Below, one piece after another: positions 44,366 through 52,236 of a DNA stretch of 64,000 nt. The notes beneath the pieces were generated by a model. That model did no database searches and had not been told where the DNA came from. It saw only the letters and a program-made list of their open reading frames with translations. Origin of the DNA: Agromyces sp. Marseille-P2726 (GTDB taxonomy: Bacteria > Actinomycetota > Actinomycetes > Actinomycetales > Microbacteriaceae); NCBI RefSeq assembly GCF_902809835.1, contig NZ_CADDWM010000015.1, positions 248,001 through 312,000 on the forward strand. Reading direction: 5' to 3'. Every line of letters starts with the position of its first letter. Position 1 is the stretch's first letter. The position numbers and the translations under genes were made by a program.

Positions 44366-45100
44366 ATGGAAGCCACGAGCAGCGCCCGCTGGGCCGACAC
44401 CCTGGCCGTCTTCGACCTCGAGACCACCGGCATCGACGTCGACTCCTGCCGCATCGTGACCGCGCACGTGGGCGTGATCGGCCCCCGCGGCGAGGTACTC
44501 GAACGCCGGGAATGGCTGGTCGACCCCGGCGTCGAGATCCCGACGGCGGCCTCGCTGATCCACGGGGTGACCACCGAGCGAGCCCGGCTCGAGGGCGTTC
44601 CCGCGGCGGGTGCGGTCTTCGAGATCATCACGGCACTGTCGGATGCCGCGAGCCGCGGCCTGCCCATCGTCGCGTACAACGCGGCCTACGACCTCACGTT
44701 GCTCGAGCGCGAGGCGCAGCGCTATGGCCACGCTCCCCTGCCGGGGCCCGGCCCGGTCATCGATCCGCTCGTCATCGACAAGGCGGTCGACCGATACCGA
44801 CGCGGCAAGCGCACGCTCACCGCTGCCGCCGCGCACTACGGGGTCGAGCTGCCCAACGCGCACGACGCCGGGGCCGACGCCGTCGCAGCGGGCCGGGTGG
44901 CGCAGGCCATCGTGCGGGCGTATCCCGAGCTCGCGGCGATCGCCGTGGCCGACCTGCATGCCCGGCAGGTCGACTGGTGCCGCGAGCAGGCCGAGAGCTA
45001 CCAGGCGTGGCGCCGCGCGAACGGCGAGCCCGAGTTCACGACATCGGGCGCCTGGCCCGTGCGCCGTGCGGCCGCGGCACCCGCCGAAACGCTGTTCTGA
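44366..45100 (+). CDS. DnaQ-like 3'-5' exonuclease (DEDDh)
   Basis: 244 residues. Exo I is AVFDLETTGID (D17 and E19), Exo II IVAYNAAYDLTLLE, and Exo III AHDAGADAVAAG with the catalytic His, making it DEDDh type. The C-terminal 60 residues (WCREQAESYQAWRRANGEPE) occur in stand-alone actinobacterial exonucleases annotated as 3'-5' exonucleases. It could proofread for DnaE-type polymerases or trim DNA ends in repair. ATG 44366 is preferred over GTG 44336 because the promoter overlaps the latter. A REP-like repeat follows the stop. Confidence 0.9.
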   Translation: MEATSSARWADTLAVFDLETTGIDVDSCRIVTAHVGVIGPRGEVLERREWLVDPGVEIPTAASLIHGVTTERARLEGVPAAGAVFEIITALSDAASRGLPIVAYNAAYDLTLLEREAQRYGHAPLPGPGPVIDPLVIDKAVDRYRRGKRTLTAAAAHYGVELPNAHDAGADAVAAGRVAQAIVRAYPELAAIAVADLHARQVDWCREQAESYQAWRRANGEPEFTTSGAWPVRRAAAAPAETLF

Positions 45101-45108
45101 CCGCCCTC

Positions 45109-45207
45109 GGTGATCGAGGAGCGCCGCGCGCAGCGCGACGCGTCTCGAGATCAAGTGACCCGGTCTCGATACGCGTCCGCCTCCGGCAGGGCGCTACTCG
45201 ACCACCG
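45109..45207. repeat. REP/BIME-like pair of imperfect palindromic repeats
   Basis: Two GC-rich palindromic units in a row: 45109-45153 (TGATCGAGGAGCG ... CGTCTCGAGATCA) and 45161-45207 (CGGTCTCGATACGCG ... GCGCTACTCGACCACCG). Both share a TCGAG and a TCTCGA half on opposite sides, so they read as inverted copies of one unit. I recall similar TCGAGTAGC ... TATCGAGACC intergenic elements from Microbacteriaceae genomes. It lies between convergent genes, a typical REP position. Confidence 0.65.
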
Positions 45208-45224
45208 AAACCGAGGCATGACGA

Positions 45225-45252
45225 AGGGCGGACGACCGATGTCGCCCGCCCT
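45225..45252. terminator. bidirectional terminator between exonuclease and rpmE2
   Basis: AGGGCGGACGAC, a CGAT loop and GTCGCCCGCCCT: a 12-bp stem with one mismatch, directly downstream of rpmE2. Confidence 0.7.
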
Positions 45253-45265
45253 CGTTCGGCAGTGC

Positions 45266-45514
45266 CTACTTGCCGAAGTTCTTGAAGCGCTGGTTGAACT
45301 TCTCGACGCGGCCGGCCGAGTCCATGATGCGCTGCTTGCCCGTGTAGAACGGGTGCGACTCCGACGAGATCTCGACGTCGATGACGGGGTAGGTCTCGCC
45401 GTCGAGTTCGATCGTCTTGTCGCTCGTGACGGTCGAGCGGGTGAGGAACGTGGCGCCCGACGCGAGGTCGCGGAAGACCACGGCGTTGTACTCGGGGTGG
45501 ATGTCGGTCTTCAT
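45266..45514 (-). CDS. rpmE2: 50S ribosomal protein L31 type B (zinc-free)
   Basis: 82 residues. It starts [20 protein letters not shown] and ends [10 protein letters not shown], with [21 protein letters not shown] characteristic of L31. There are no cysteines, so this is the zinc-independent form that replaces zinc-binding L31 under zinc limitation. A strong ribosome-binding site (CCAAGGAAG) precedes the ATG and an extended -10 promoter lies about 115 nt upstream. I do not see an AT-rich Zur box, so zinc control cannot be claimed from the sequence. Confidence 0.97.
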   Translation of the reverse strand: MKTDIHPEYNAVVFRDLASGATFLTRSTVTSDKTIELDGETYPVIDVEISSESHPFYTGKQRIMDSAGRVEKFNQRFKNFGK

Positions 45515-45607
45515 GGAGACTTCCTTGGATTCAGTCGGCAGAGCGATCGGATGATGTGTGTGAATCCCACCGGATGCGATCGAGGAACACAGGGCAGGAA
45601 AGCATGG

Positions 45608-45634
45608 TGGCCCGCGGGCCAGCTATCGATTCTA
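45608..45634 (-). promoter_or_regulatory. rpmE2 promoter with a start-site palindrome
   Basis: On the complement, TGC-TAGAAT is an extended -10 (hexamer 45629-45634). A perfect 14-bp palindrome TGGCCCGCGGGCCA (45608-45621) begins where transcription should start. It could be an operator or an mRNA hairpin in the 115-nt leader. Confidence 0.55.
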
Positions 45635-45689
45635 GCAGAACCGACGGAATCGCACGTCAGTCCGCGCGAACCGGCGTGCCCGGCGCACC

Positions 45690-46475
45690 TCACGCCGCGC
45701 GCGCGGCGAACCGGCCTTCGGCCTCGGTCAGGTCGATGTCGAGCCCGAAGGTCTCGGTCAGCGTCTGCGACGTGAGCGCCTCGGCCACCGGACCGGCCGC
45801 GACAATTCTTCCACCGGACAGGAGCATCACGTGCGTGAAGCCCTGCGGGATCTCTTCGACGTGGTGGGTGACCATGACGATCGCGGGCGAGGACGAGGAC
45901 GACGCGTAGCCGCCGAGGAGGCCCACGAGCTCCTCGCGCGCCCCGAGGTCGAGTGAGGCAGCCGGCTCGTCGAGGAGCAGCAGTTCGGGGTCGGTCATCA
46001 CCGAACGCGCGATCTGCACCCGCTTCTGTTCGCCGTCGGAGAGCGTGCCGAACCGGCGCTCGGCGAAGCCCTCGAGGCCCCACTCCTTCAGCACGCGCTG
46101 GGCACGGCGAAGATCGATCTCCTCGTACTCCTCGTTCCAGCGCCCGGTGACCGAGTACGCGGCGGTGAGCACGACGTCGAGCACGGTCTCGTTGCGGGGG
46201 ATCTTGCGCGCCATCGCCGTGGACGCGAAGCCGATCATCGGCCGGAGCTCGAACACGTCGACCTTGCCGAGTGACTCCTCGAGCACGTGCGCCGAGCCCT
46301 TCGACGGGTGCATCGCCGCGGCAGCGATCTGCAGCAGCGTGGTCTTTCCTGCACCGTTCGGGCCGAGGATGACCCAGCGCTGGTCGGAGTCGACGCTCCA
46401 CGTCACCGAGTCGAGGATGAGATTGCCGTCTCGGATGACCGACACATCGCGGAACTCCAGAACCGTGCTCGCCAT
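45690..46475 (-). CDS. stand-alone ABC transporter ATP-binding protein (ModF/YlmA-like)
   Basis: 261 residues, one ABC domain: Walker A LGPNGAGKTTLLQ, Q-loop region FELRPMIGFASTAMA, signature LSDGEQKRVQIAR, Walker B LLLLDEPAASLD and H-loop VTHHVEEIP. No permease gene is next to it, and the signature reads LSDGE rather than LSGGQ. Relatives without permeases include ModF/YlmA-type proteins of unclear function. Leaderless-type start: TAGCAT 7 nt before the ATG. Confidence 0.9.
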   Translation of the reverse strand: MASTVLEFRDVSVIRDGNLILDSVTWSVDSDQRWVILGPNGAGKTTLLQIAAAAMHPSKGSAHVLEESLGKVDVFELRPMIGFASTAMARKIPRNETVLDVVLTAAYSVTGRWNEEYEEIDLRRAQRVLKEWGLEGFAERRFGTLSDGEQKRVQIARSVMTDPELLLLDEPAASLDLGAREELVGLLGGYASSSSSPAIVMVTHHVEEIPQGFTHVMLLSGGRIVAAGPVAEALTSQTLTETFGLDIDLTEAEGRFAARAA

Positions 46476-46482
46476 GCCTTCA

Positions 46483-46488
46483 ATGCTA
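46483..46488 (-). promoter_or_regulatory. -10 element of the ABC ATPase gene, leaderless
   Basis: Complement reads TAGCAT, 7 nt before ATG 46475. Confidence 0.5.
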
Positions 46489-46547
46489 TCGGGACGCGGA
46501 CGGCGCTCTCGTCCGCGGCGGCTCGTGGAGCAGGGGTTCGGGATGCC

Positions 46548-47735
46548 TCAGCCGGCCAGTACCCGCTCGTACACCTCGCGCGTGCGAGCCGCGATTTCGT
46601 CCCAGGCGAAGTGGGCCTCGGCGCGCCGTCGACCCGCCTCGCCCATGGCCCGCGCTCTCGCAGGATCACTGACGACACGGGTGAGCGCTGCGGCCAGGTC
46701 GGCCACGAACGCGTCGGGATCGAGCGGGGTCCCGGTGCCGTCGTCGGCCTGCTCGATCGGCACGAGCTCGCCGGTCACGCCGTCCTCGACCACCTCGGGG
46801 ATGCCGCCCGTCGCCGTGCCGACCACCGGCGCGCCACACGCCATCGCCTCGAGGTTGACGATCCCGAGCGGTTCGTACACCGACGGGCACACGAACACCG
46901 TCGCGGCCGTCAGCAGTGCCGTCAGTTCGCCTCGAGGCAGGTGCCGATCGATCCAGACGACCCCGCCCCGTTCGGCACGGAGCTCGTCGACGAGTCCGGT
47001 GACCTCGGCCATGATCTCGTCGGTGTCGGGCGCGCCGGCGCAGAGCACCAGCTGCACGTCGGCGGGCAGCATCCGGGCCGCGCGCAGCAGGTACGGCAGG
47101 CCCTTCTGACGCGTGATGCGCCCCACGAAGATCACCGACGGCCGATCAGGGTCGAGGCCGAGGGCGCGAGCGGTCTCGTGATCGTGATTCGGCTGCCAGT
47201 CGCGCAGGTCGATGCCGTTGTACACGACCTCGACACGTCGGGGATCGATCGCCGGGTACGCGCGAAGGATGTCGCGGCGCATGCCGTCGCTCACCGCGAT
47301 GACTGCATCGGCGTCTTCGAACGCGGTGCGTTCCACCCACGATGACAGGCGGTAGCCCCCACCGAGCTGCTCGGCCTTCCACGGACGGAGCGGTTCGAGG
47401 CTGTGGGCCGTGACGACGTGCGGAATGCCATGCAGACGCTTGGCGGTGAATCCGGCGAAGTTCGCGTACCAGGTGTGCGAGTGCACCAGGTCGGCGCCCG
47501 CGGTGCCGCCGGCCATGAGCAGGTCGACCCCCATGGTGCCGAGCGCCGCATTCTGGCCGTCGAACTCGGCGGGCGTGGCATACCCGATGGTGCCGGGCTC
47601 ATCGCGAGGGGCGCCGAAGCAGTGCACGGTCACGTCGAGATCGCGTCGGAGCGCCCGGACGAGTTCGGCGACGTGCACCCCCGCCCCGCCGTACACCTCG
47701 GGTGGATACTCGCGGGTGAGCAGGTCGACGCGCAT
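46548..47735 (-). CDS. glgA: actinobacterial glycogen synthase / alpha-maltose-1-phosphate synthase
   Basis: 395 residues, GT4 family. N-terminal domain RVDLLTREYPPEVYGGAGVH (donor loop YGGAG), then DLVHSHTWYANFAG; C-terminal domain VIFVGRITRQKGLPYLLRAA and CPSVYEPLGIVNLEAMACG (E-x7-E). This short form is the actinobacterial GlgA/GlgM, which in mycobacteria joins glucose 1-phosphate to ADP-glucose to give maltose 1-phosphate. It faces glgC across 82 bp, so the ADP-glucose maker and user are divergently paired. TAGCGT 6 nt before the ATG. Confidence 0.94.
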   Translation of the reverse strand: MRVDLLTREYPPEVYGGAGVHVAELVRALRRDLDVTVHCFGAPRDEPGTIGYATPAEFDGQNAALGTMGVDLLMAGGTAGADLVHSHTWYANFAGFTAKRLHGIPHVVTAHSLEPLRPWKAEQLGGGYRLSSWVERTAFEDADAVIAVSDGMRRDILRAYPAIDPRRVEVVYNGIDLRDWQPNHDHETARALGLDPDRPSVIFVGRITRQKGLPYLLRAARMLPADVQLVLCAGAPDTDEIMAEVTGLVDELRAERGGVVWIDRHLPRGELTALLTAATVFVCPSVYEPLGIVNLEAMACGAPVVGTATGGIPEVVEDGVTGELVPIEQADDGTGTPLDPDAFVADLAAALTRVVSDPARARAMGEAGRRRAEAHFAWDEIAARTREVYERVLAG

Positions 47736-47741
47736 GCAGCA

Positions 47742-47747
47742 ACGCTA
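47742..47747 (-). promoter_or_regulatory. -10 element of glgA, leaderless
   Basis: Complement reads TAGCGT, 6 nt before ATG 47735. Confidence 0.55.
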
Positions 47748-47804
47748 GCGCAGCGACATCCGTCACGCTCCGACTTCGTACGCCCCCGCCGGTGCCGTCT
47801 TGGT

Positions 47805-47810
47805 TACGCT
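47805..47810 (+). promoter_or_regulatory. -10 element of glgC, leaderless
   Basis: TACGCT, 7 nt before ATG 47818. A run of six G between them could also serve as a ribosome-binding site if transcription starts further upstream. Confidence 0.45.
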
Positions 47811-47817
47811 GGGGGGC

Positions 47818-49065
47818 ATGTCCTCGCGCAAGGTATTCGGCATCGTCCTCGCCGGCGGCGAGGGCAAGCGGCTCATGCCCCTGACCGAAGACAGGGCGAA
47901 ACCCGCGGTGCCGTTCGGCGGGCAGTACCGGCTCATCGATTTCGCGCTGTCCAACCTGCTCAACTCGGGGCTCCGCCAGATCGTCGTGCTCACCCAGTAC
48001 AAGTCGCACAGCCTCGACCGCCATGTCTCGCAGACGTGGCGGTTGAGCGGCCTGCTCAATTCATACGTCGCGTCGGTGCCTGCGCAGCAGCGCCTCGGCA
48101 AGCGTTGGTTCTCCGGGTCGGCCGACGCGATCCTGCAGAGCCTGAACCTCATCTACGACGAGCGGCCCGACATCATCGTCGTCGTCGGTGCCGATCACGT
48201 GTATCGCATGGACTTCGCCCAGATGGTCGACGCCCACATCGAGAGCGGTGCCACGGCGACGGTCGCGGCGATCCGGCAGCCGATCTCGCTGGCCGACCAG
48301 TTCGGCGTCATCGAGGTCGACCCGGCGCAACCGAATCGCATCAAGCAGTTCCTCGAGAAGCCGAAGAACCCGACCGGCCTTCCCGAGTCCCCGCACGAGG
48401 TGTTCGCGTCGATGGGCAACTACGTGTTCGACGCCGACGCCCTCATCGAGGCGGTGCTGCGCGACGGCGAACGAGCCGACTCGAGCCACGACATGGGCGG
48501 CGACATCATCCCGGCGTTCGTCGAGCAGGGCACGGCGGGTGTCTACGACCTCAAGCAGAACGAGGTCCCGGGGTCCACCGACCGCGACCGCTACTACTGG
48601 CGCGACGTCGGAACCATCGACTCGTTCTTCGAGGCGCACCAAGACCTCATCTCGGTGCTTCCGGTGTTCAACCTCTACAACCGGGAATGGCCGATCTTCA
48701 GCCAGCAGCTGAACTCGCCGCCGGCGAAGTTCACGCGCGACGCGCGCGGGTCGCTGGGCACGGTCATCGACTCGATCGTCTCGCTCGGGTCGGTCATCTC
48801 GGGGGCGCACGTGGAGCGCAGCGTGCTCGGGCCCTGGGCGATCGTCGGCTCGGGGGCGCACGTTGCGGATTCGATCCTCTTCGATCGCGCCAGGATCGAG
48901 GCCGGCGCCACGGTGCAGCGCGCCATCCTCGACAAGGAGGTCGTCGTCGAAGCCGGTGCCCGCATCGGGGTCGACCGCGCCGAAGACGTCGGGCGCGGCT
49001 TCAGCGTGACCGACAGCGGCATCACCGTCGTCGGCAAGGGTTCGAGAGTCCGAGCGTCCGCGTGA
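47818..49065 (+). CDS. glgC: glucose-1-phosphate adenylyltransferase
   Basis: 415 residues. It makes ADP-glucose from ATP and glucose 1-phosphate, the first step of glycogen and maltose-1-phosphate synthesis. The nucleotidyltransferase domain opens [20 protein letters not shown], contains the [19 protein letters not shown] segment and ADHVYRMDF, followed by a left-handed beta-helix ([40 protein letters not shown]) with regulatory sites. ATG 47818 is the homologous start. Its stop overlaps serB (GTGA). Confidence 0.97.
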   Translation: MSSRKVFGIVLAGGEGKRLMPLTEDRAKPAVPFGGQYRLIDFALSNLLNSGLRQIVVLTQYKSHSLDRHVSQTWRLSGLLNSYVASVPAQQRLGKRWFSGSADAILQSLNLIYDERPDIIVVVGADHVYRMDFAQMVDAHIESGATATVAAIRQPISLADQFGVIEVDPAQPNRIKQFLEKPKNPTGLPESPHEVFASMGNYVFDADALIEAVLRDGERADSSHDMGGDIIPAFVEQGTAGVYDLKQNEVPGSTDRDRYYWRDVGTIDSFFEAHQDLISVLPVFNLYNREWPIFSQQLNSPPAKFTRDARGSLGTVIDSIVSLGSVISGAHVERSVLGPWAIVGSGAHVADSILFDRARIEAGATVQRAILDKEVVVEAGARIGVDRAEDVGRGFSVTDSGITVVGKGSRVRASA

Positions 49066-49724
49066 CGGATGCCGCATCCGGCCGCGCCCGCGGCCCGCTC
49101 GTCGTGCTCGACGCCGACTCCACGCTCATCCGCGAGGAGTCGATCGAACTGCTCGCGGAGGCGGCGGGCAGCCTGGCCCTCGTCGCCGCCGTGACCGAGC
49201 GAGCCATGCGCGGCGAACTCGACTTCGCGGCGAGTCTGCGCGAACGCGTCGCGACGCTCGCCGGGCTCGAGGTGTCGGTCTTCGAGACCGCGCGGGCTCG
49301 GCTGACGCCGACCGACGGCGTGCAGGAGCTCATCGACGGCGTACACGCGGCGGGAGGGCTGGTCGGGGTCGTCTCGGGCGGGTTCCACGAGCTGCTGGAT
49401 CCACTGGTCGCGCGCCTCGGCCTCGACTTCTGCCGGGCGAACCGGCTCGAGGTGGGCGATGGACGGCTCACCGGACGGGTCGACGGCTCCATCGTCGATG
49501 CCCATGCCAAGGCGACCGCGCTCGACGAATGGGCGTCGGCCGGCGGCATCCGATCAGATCAGACCGTCGCGGTGGGCGACGGAGCGAACGACCTCGAGAT
49601 GCTCGCGCGCGCACGGCTCGGGGTTGCATTCTGTGCGAAGCCCCTGGTTCGCGAACGGGCGGATGTTGCGATCGACACGCCCGACCTCAGCGTGGTGCTG
49701 GCCCTGCTGGGCCTGCGCGGATGA
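49062..49724 (+). CDS. serB: phosphoserine phosphatase SerB
   Basis: 220 residues, single catalytic HAD domain without the ACT extension found in some SerBs. Motif [21 protein letters not shown] (DxDST), motif II GVVSGGF, and motifs [15 protein letters not shown] and [13 protein letters not shown] are complete. It dephosphorylates phosphoserine in serine synthesis. GTG start overlaps the glgC stop, so translation is coupled, an unusual mix of glycogen and serine genes. Confidence 0.95.
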   Translation: MTDAASGRARGPLVVLDADSTLIREESIELLAEAAGSLALVAAVTERAMRGELDFAASLRERVATLAGLEVSVFETARARLTPTDGVQELIDGVHAAGGLVGVVSGGFHELLDPLVARLGLDFCRANRLEVGDGRLTGRVDGSIVDAHAKATALDEWASAGGIRSDQTVAVGDGANDLEMLARARLGVAFCAKPLVRERADVAIDTPDLSVVLALLGLRG

Positions 49725-49797
49725 CCCCGCCGGCGCGGTGACGGCGAGCGAGGCTGGGAGTCCGGTCGGAACCCCGGCCGCGTGACCGCGCCGGTCG

Positions 49798-49803
49798 TAA
49801 CAT
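49798..49803 (+). promoter_or_regulatory. -10 element of the ScyD-like gene, leaderless
   Basis: TAACAT, 6 nt before ATG 49810. Confidence 0.5.
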
Positions 49804-49809
49804 GACCCT

Positions 49810-50757
49810 ATGTCCGGTCGCATCGTCGCACGTGCATCGTCCGCCGCCGCACTCGGCGCACTGCTCGCCGTTTCGGGAACGCAGGCGGCCCTCGCTGCCC
49901 CGCAGGCGCCGCCCGGCCGGCACGCCGAAGTGATCGCGCTTCCCGACGGATTCCAGCCCGAGGGCATCACGATCGGCCCGGGCGGCACCGGCTACGTCGG
50001 CTCGCTGGTCGACGGAGACGTCTATGTGTTCGACGTGCGAACCGGCGCGGAGATCACCACCTTCGAAGGACCGGGTACGGCCTCGGTCGGAATGAAGATC
50101 GACAACCGCGGCCGGCTCTTCATCGCGGGCGGCCCCAACGGCGACGGGCGTGTCGTCGACGCGTCGACGGGCGAGATCCTGCAGACCTACGACCTCGCCG
50201 ACGCACCGACATTCGTGAACGACGTCGTCGTCACGCGTGACGCCGCGTGGTTCACCGACAGCCAGCAGGCGCAGCTGTACAAGCTGCCGCTCGGTCCCGG
50301 CGGAGCACTCCCCGACCCCGACGACGTCGAGGTGCTTCCGCTGACCGGTGACTGGGTGCAGATGCCCGGCTTCAACGCGAACGGGATCGCCGAGACGCCG
50401 AACCACCAGGCGCTCCTCGTGATCCAGTCGGCCACGGGAACGCTCTTCCGCGTGGATCCGTCGACCGGCGTCGCGACCGAGGTCGACCTCGGCGGCGCCT
50501 CGCTCGCGAACGGCGACGGCCTGCTGGTGATCGGCCGCACGCTCTACGTGGTGCAGAACTTCTCGAACACCGTCTCGGTCATCCGCCTCGATGCCGCGGG
50601 CACGACGGGCGAACTCGTCGATCAGGTGACCGATTCCGACTTCCAGGTTCCGACCACGGTCGCGAAGTTCGGCAGCAGCCTGTACCTGCCGAACGCACGG
50701 TTCGACACGCCTCCGACACCCGACACCGAGTACTCGGTGGTGCGCATCGATCGATGA
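49810..50757 (+). CDS. secreted beta-propeller protein, ScyD/ScyE-like
   Basis: 315 residues. A signal peptide (ARASSAAALGALLAVSGTQAALA-like; cleavage after AQAALA) precedes a six-bladed NHL/SMP-30-like propeller: GFQPEGITIGPGGTGYVGS, AWFTDSQQAQLYKLPLG, ANGIAETPNHQALLVIQSAT, GLLVIGRTLYVVQNFSNTVS. Some databases label such proteins superoxide dismutase, which the sequence does not support. It may bind or cleave a lactone or ester outside the cell. Single gene, convergent with fabG-like. Confidence 0.88.
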   Translation: MSGRIVARASSAAALGALLAVSGTQAALAAPQAPPGRHAEVIALPDGFQPEGITIGPGGTGYVGSLVDGDVYVFDVRTGAEITTFEGPGTASVGMKIDNRGRLFIAGGPNGDGRVVDASTGEILQTYDLADAPTFVNDVVVTRDAAWFTDSQQAQLYKLPLGPGGALPDPDDVEVLPLTGDWVQMPGFNANGIAETPNHQALLVIQSATGTLFRVDPSTGVATEVDLGGASLANGDGLLVIGRTLYVVQNFSNTVSVIRLDAAGTTGELVDQVTDSDFQVPTTVAKFGSSLYLPNARFDTPPTPDTEYSVVRIDR

Positions 50758-50761
50758 CGGC

Positions 50762-51475
50762 CTAGTGGCCCATGCCGAGGCCGCCGTCGACCGGGATCAC
50801 CGCACCCGAGATGTATCCGGCGTCGTCGCCGGCGAGCCAGGCGACGACCTTCGCAACCTCGTCGGATGACGCGAACCGGCCAAGCGGGATGCTCTTCTTG
50901 TACTCTGCCTGCTGCCCCTCGGGGAGTTCGCCGGTCATGTCGGTCTCGATGAATCCGGGCGCGACGACGTTGGCCGTGATATTGCGCCCCCCGAGCTCGC
51001 GAGTGAGCGACCGCGCCATGCCGACGAGGCCGGCCTTCGATGCCGAGTAGTTCACCTGGCCGGCGGAGCCGAGCAGGCCGACGACACTGGAGATGAACAC
51101 GATCCGGCCGAATCGCGCCTTGAGCATGCCCTTCGAGGCGCGCTTGACCACCCGGAACGCCCCAGTGAGGTTCGTGTCGACCACGCTCGTGAACTCGTCT
51201 TCGCTCATCCGGAGCAGCAGCGTGTCACGCGTGATGCCGGCGTTCGCGACCACCACCTCGACCGGACCGAGCGCCGCCTCCACCTCGCTGAACGCCGCGT
51301 CGACGGACGCGGCATCCGTCACGTCGGCTCGGACCGTGAGGGCACCGTCTGGGCCCTCGCCCGACCGCGCCGTCACGGCGACGCGATGGCCCTGGGCGAT
51401 GAACTCGCGGGCGATCGCATGCCCGATGCCCCGGTTCCCGCCGGTCACGAGGACGGTGCGGCTCGTCGTCATCAT
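50762..51475 (-). CDS. fabG: 3-oxoacyl-ACP reductase-like SDR (FabG)
   Basis: 237 residues. LVTGGNRGIGHAIAREF binds NADP, VANAGITRD replaces NNAG, FISSVVGLLG carries the catalytic Ser, YSASKAGLVG gives Tyr and Lys, and VAPGFIETDMT plus the C-terminal GAVIPVDGGLGMGH are typical of FabG. It reduces 3-oxoacyl-ACP in fatty-acid synthesis. Two adjacent ATGs (51475 and 51472) are possible starts. Neighbouring DUF3099 and SURF1 genes are divergent. TAAGCT (complement of 51526-51531) is a likely -10 element. Confidence 0.93.
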   Translation of the reverse strand: MMTTSRTVLVTGGNRGIGHAIAREFIAQGHRVAVTARSGEGPDGALTVRADVTDAASVDAAFSEVEAALGPVEVVVANAGITRDTLLLRMSEDEFTSVVDTNLTGAFRVVKRASKGMLKARFGRIVFISSVVGLLGSAGQVNYSASKAGLVGMARSLTRELGGRNITANVVAPGFIETDMTGELPEGQQAEYKKSIPLGRFASSDEVAKVVAWLAGDDAGYISGAVIPVDGGLGMGH

Positions 51476-51570
51476 GGACTCCCGTTCTGCGTGTGCGGAG
51501 GGTCGTGGCGGATCGGCCCGTCCCAGCTTAGAGGCTCGTGAAAGGGGCATCCGCCGGGCTCGGTCGGACG

Positions 51571-51576
51571 TAGGCT
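51571..51576 (+). promoter_or_regulatory. -10 element of the DUF3099-SURF1 operon
   Basis: TAGGCT with a leader of about 31 nt to ATG 51614. A leadered counterpart of the hexamer used by lnt and helY. Confidence 0.45.
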
Positions 51577-51613
51577 TGAGGGAGAGGAGTGCCGCGCGAC
51601 CACGGCCATCACC

Positions 51614-51991
51614 ATGAAGCAGCAGTCGATCACCACGCTGCCGCCCTCCCCCGAAGCGGAGCGGCGTTCGCGCATGATCAAGTACACGATCGCGATGACG
51701 ATTCGCGTCGCGTGCATCTTCTGCATGCTGTTCGCGCAGGGATGGTGGCTCGTCGTATTCGCCGCCGGCGCGGTCTTCCTCCCCTACGTCGCCGTGGTGC
51801 TGGCCAACGTGAGCACGTCGAGGACGAGCGAGGTGCTCCGCCCCGGTGGGATCGTGCCGCTCGGCGAGGCGGCCGCCCGTGAGGCGCCCACGGCCGAGGT
51901 CCCCGGCACGGCCGCCGGCTCGAGCAGCGCCGGCACCCCACCGACCGCGCATCCGGCCCCACCGCACGACGACGAGCGCGGTGCCGCGTGA
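51614..51991 (+). CDS. DUF3099 family membrane protein
   Basis: 125 residues. Two transmembrane helices (YTIAMTIRVACIFCMLFAQG and WWLVVFAAGAVFLPYVAVVL) are followed by VSTSRTSEVLRPGG and a low-complexity Ala/Pro/Thr tail. DUF3099 is an actinobacterial family of unknown function, often next to fabG. ATG 51614 has no strong ribosome site. The GTG of the next gene overlaps its stop (GTGA). Confidence 0.88.
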   Translation: MKQQSITTLPPSPEAERRSRMIKYTIAMTIRVACIFCMLFAQGWWLVVFAAGAVFLPYVAVVLANVSTSRTSEVLRPGGIVPLGEAAAREAPTAEVPGTAAGSSSAGTPPTAHPAPPHDDERGAA

Positions 51992-52236
51992 TCGGCGGAA
52001 TCGGGGCGGTCGCCGCCCCCGACGTCTGTTCGCGCGCCGGGTGCCGCGAGACCGCGGCGTGGCGCATCGACTGGCAGAATCCCCGGATCCACACCGGCGA
52101 CCGCTGGAAGACATGGCTGGCGTGCGACGACCACATCGAATACCTCCGCGGGTTCCTCGAGGCGCGGTCGTTCCCCGTCCGGGTCGCCCCCTTCGAGCCC
52201 GAGTCGATCGACGCCGCGGCGGAGCGTGACGCATGA
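51988..52236 (+). CDS. small conserved protein with CxxxxC-W-C-H metal-site-like motif
   Basis: 82 residues. DVCSRAGCRETAAWRIDWQN is followed by WLACDDHIEYLRGFLEARSF: three cysteines and a histidine in an arrangement found in small zinc-binding proteins. Function is not known; it always seems to accompany DUF3099 and SURF1 in related genomes, as far as I remember. Overlaps both neighbours by 4 bp, so it is translated together with them. It may help SURF1 in metal or haem handling, which is a guess. Confidence 0.85.
   Translation: MIGGIGAVAAPDVCSRAGCRETAAWRIDWQNPRIHTGDRWKTWLACDDHIEYLRGFLEARSFPVRVAPFEPESIDAAAERDA

Noticed and set aside
49730..49794. terminator from CCGGCGCGGT/ACCGCGCCGG between serB and the ScyD-like gene
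   Set aside because: Perfect 10-bp arms, but the loop would be about 45 nt, too long for a credible intrinsic terminator.
49810..50757. superoxide dismutase assignment
   Set aside because: Such a label is sometimes copied to ScyD-like proteins; there are no SOD metal-binding motifs, only propeller repeats.
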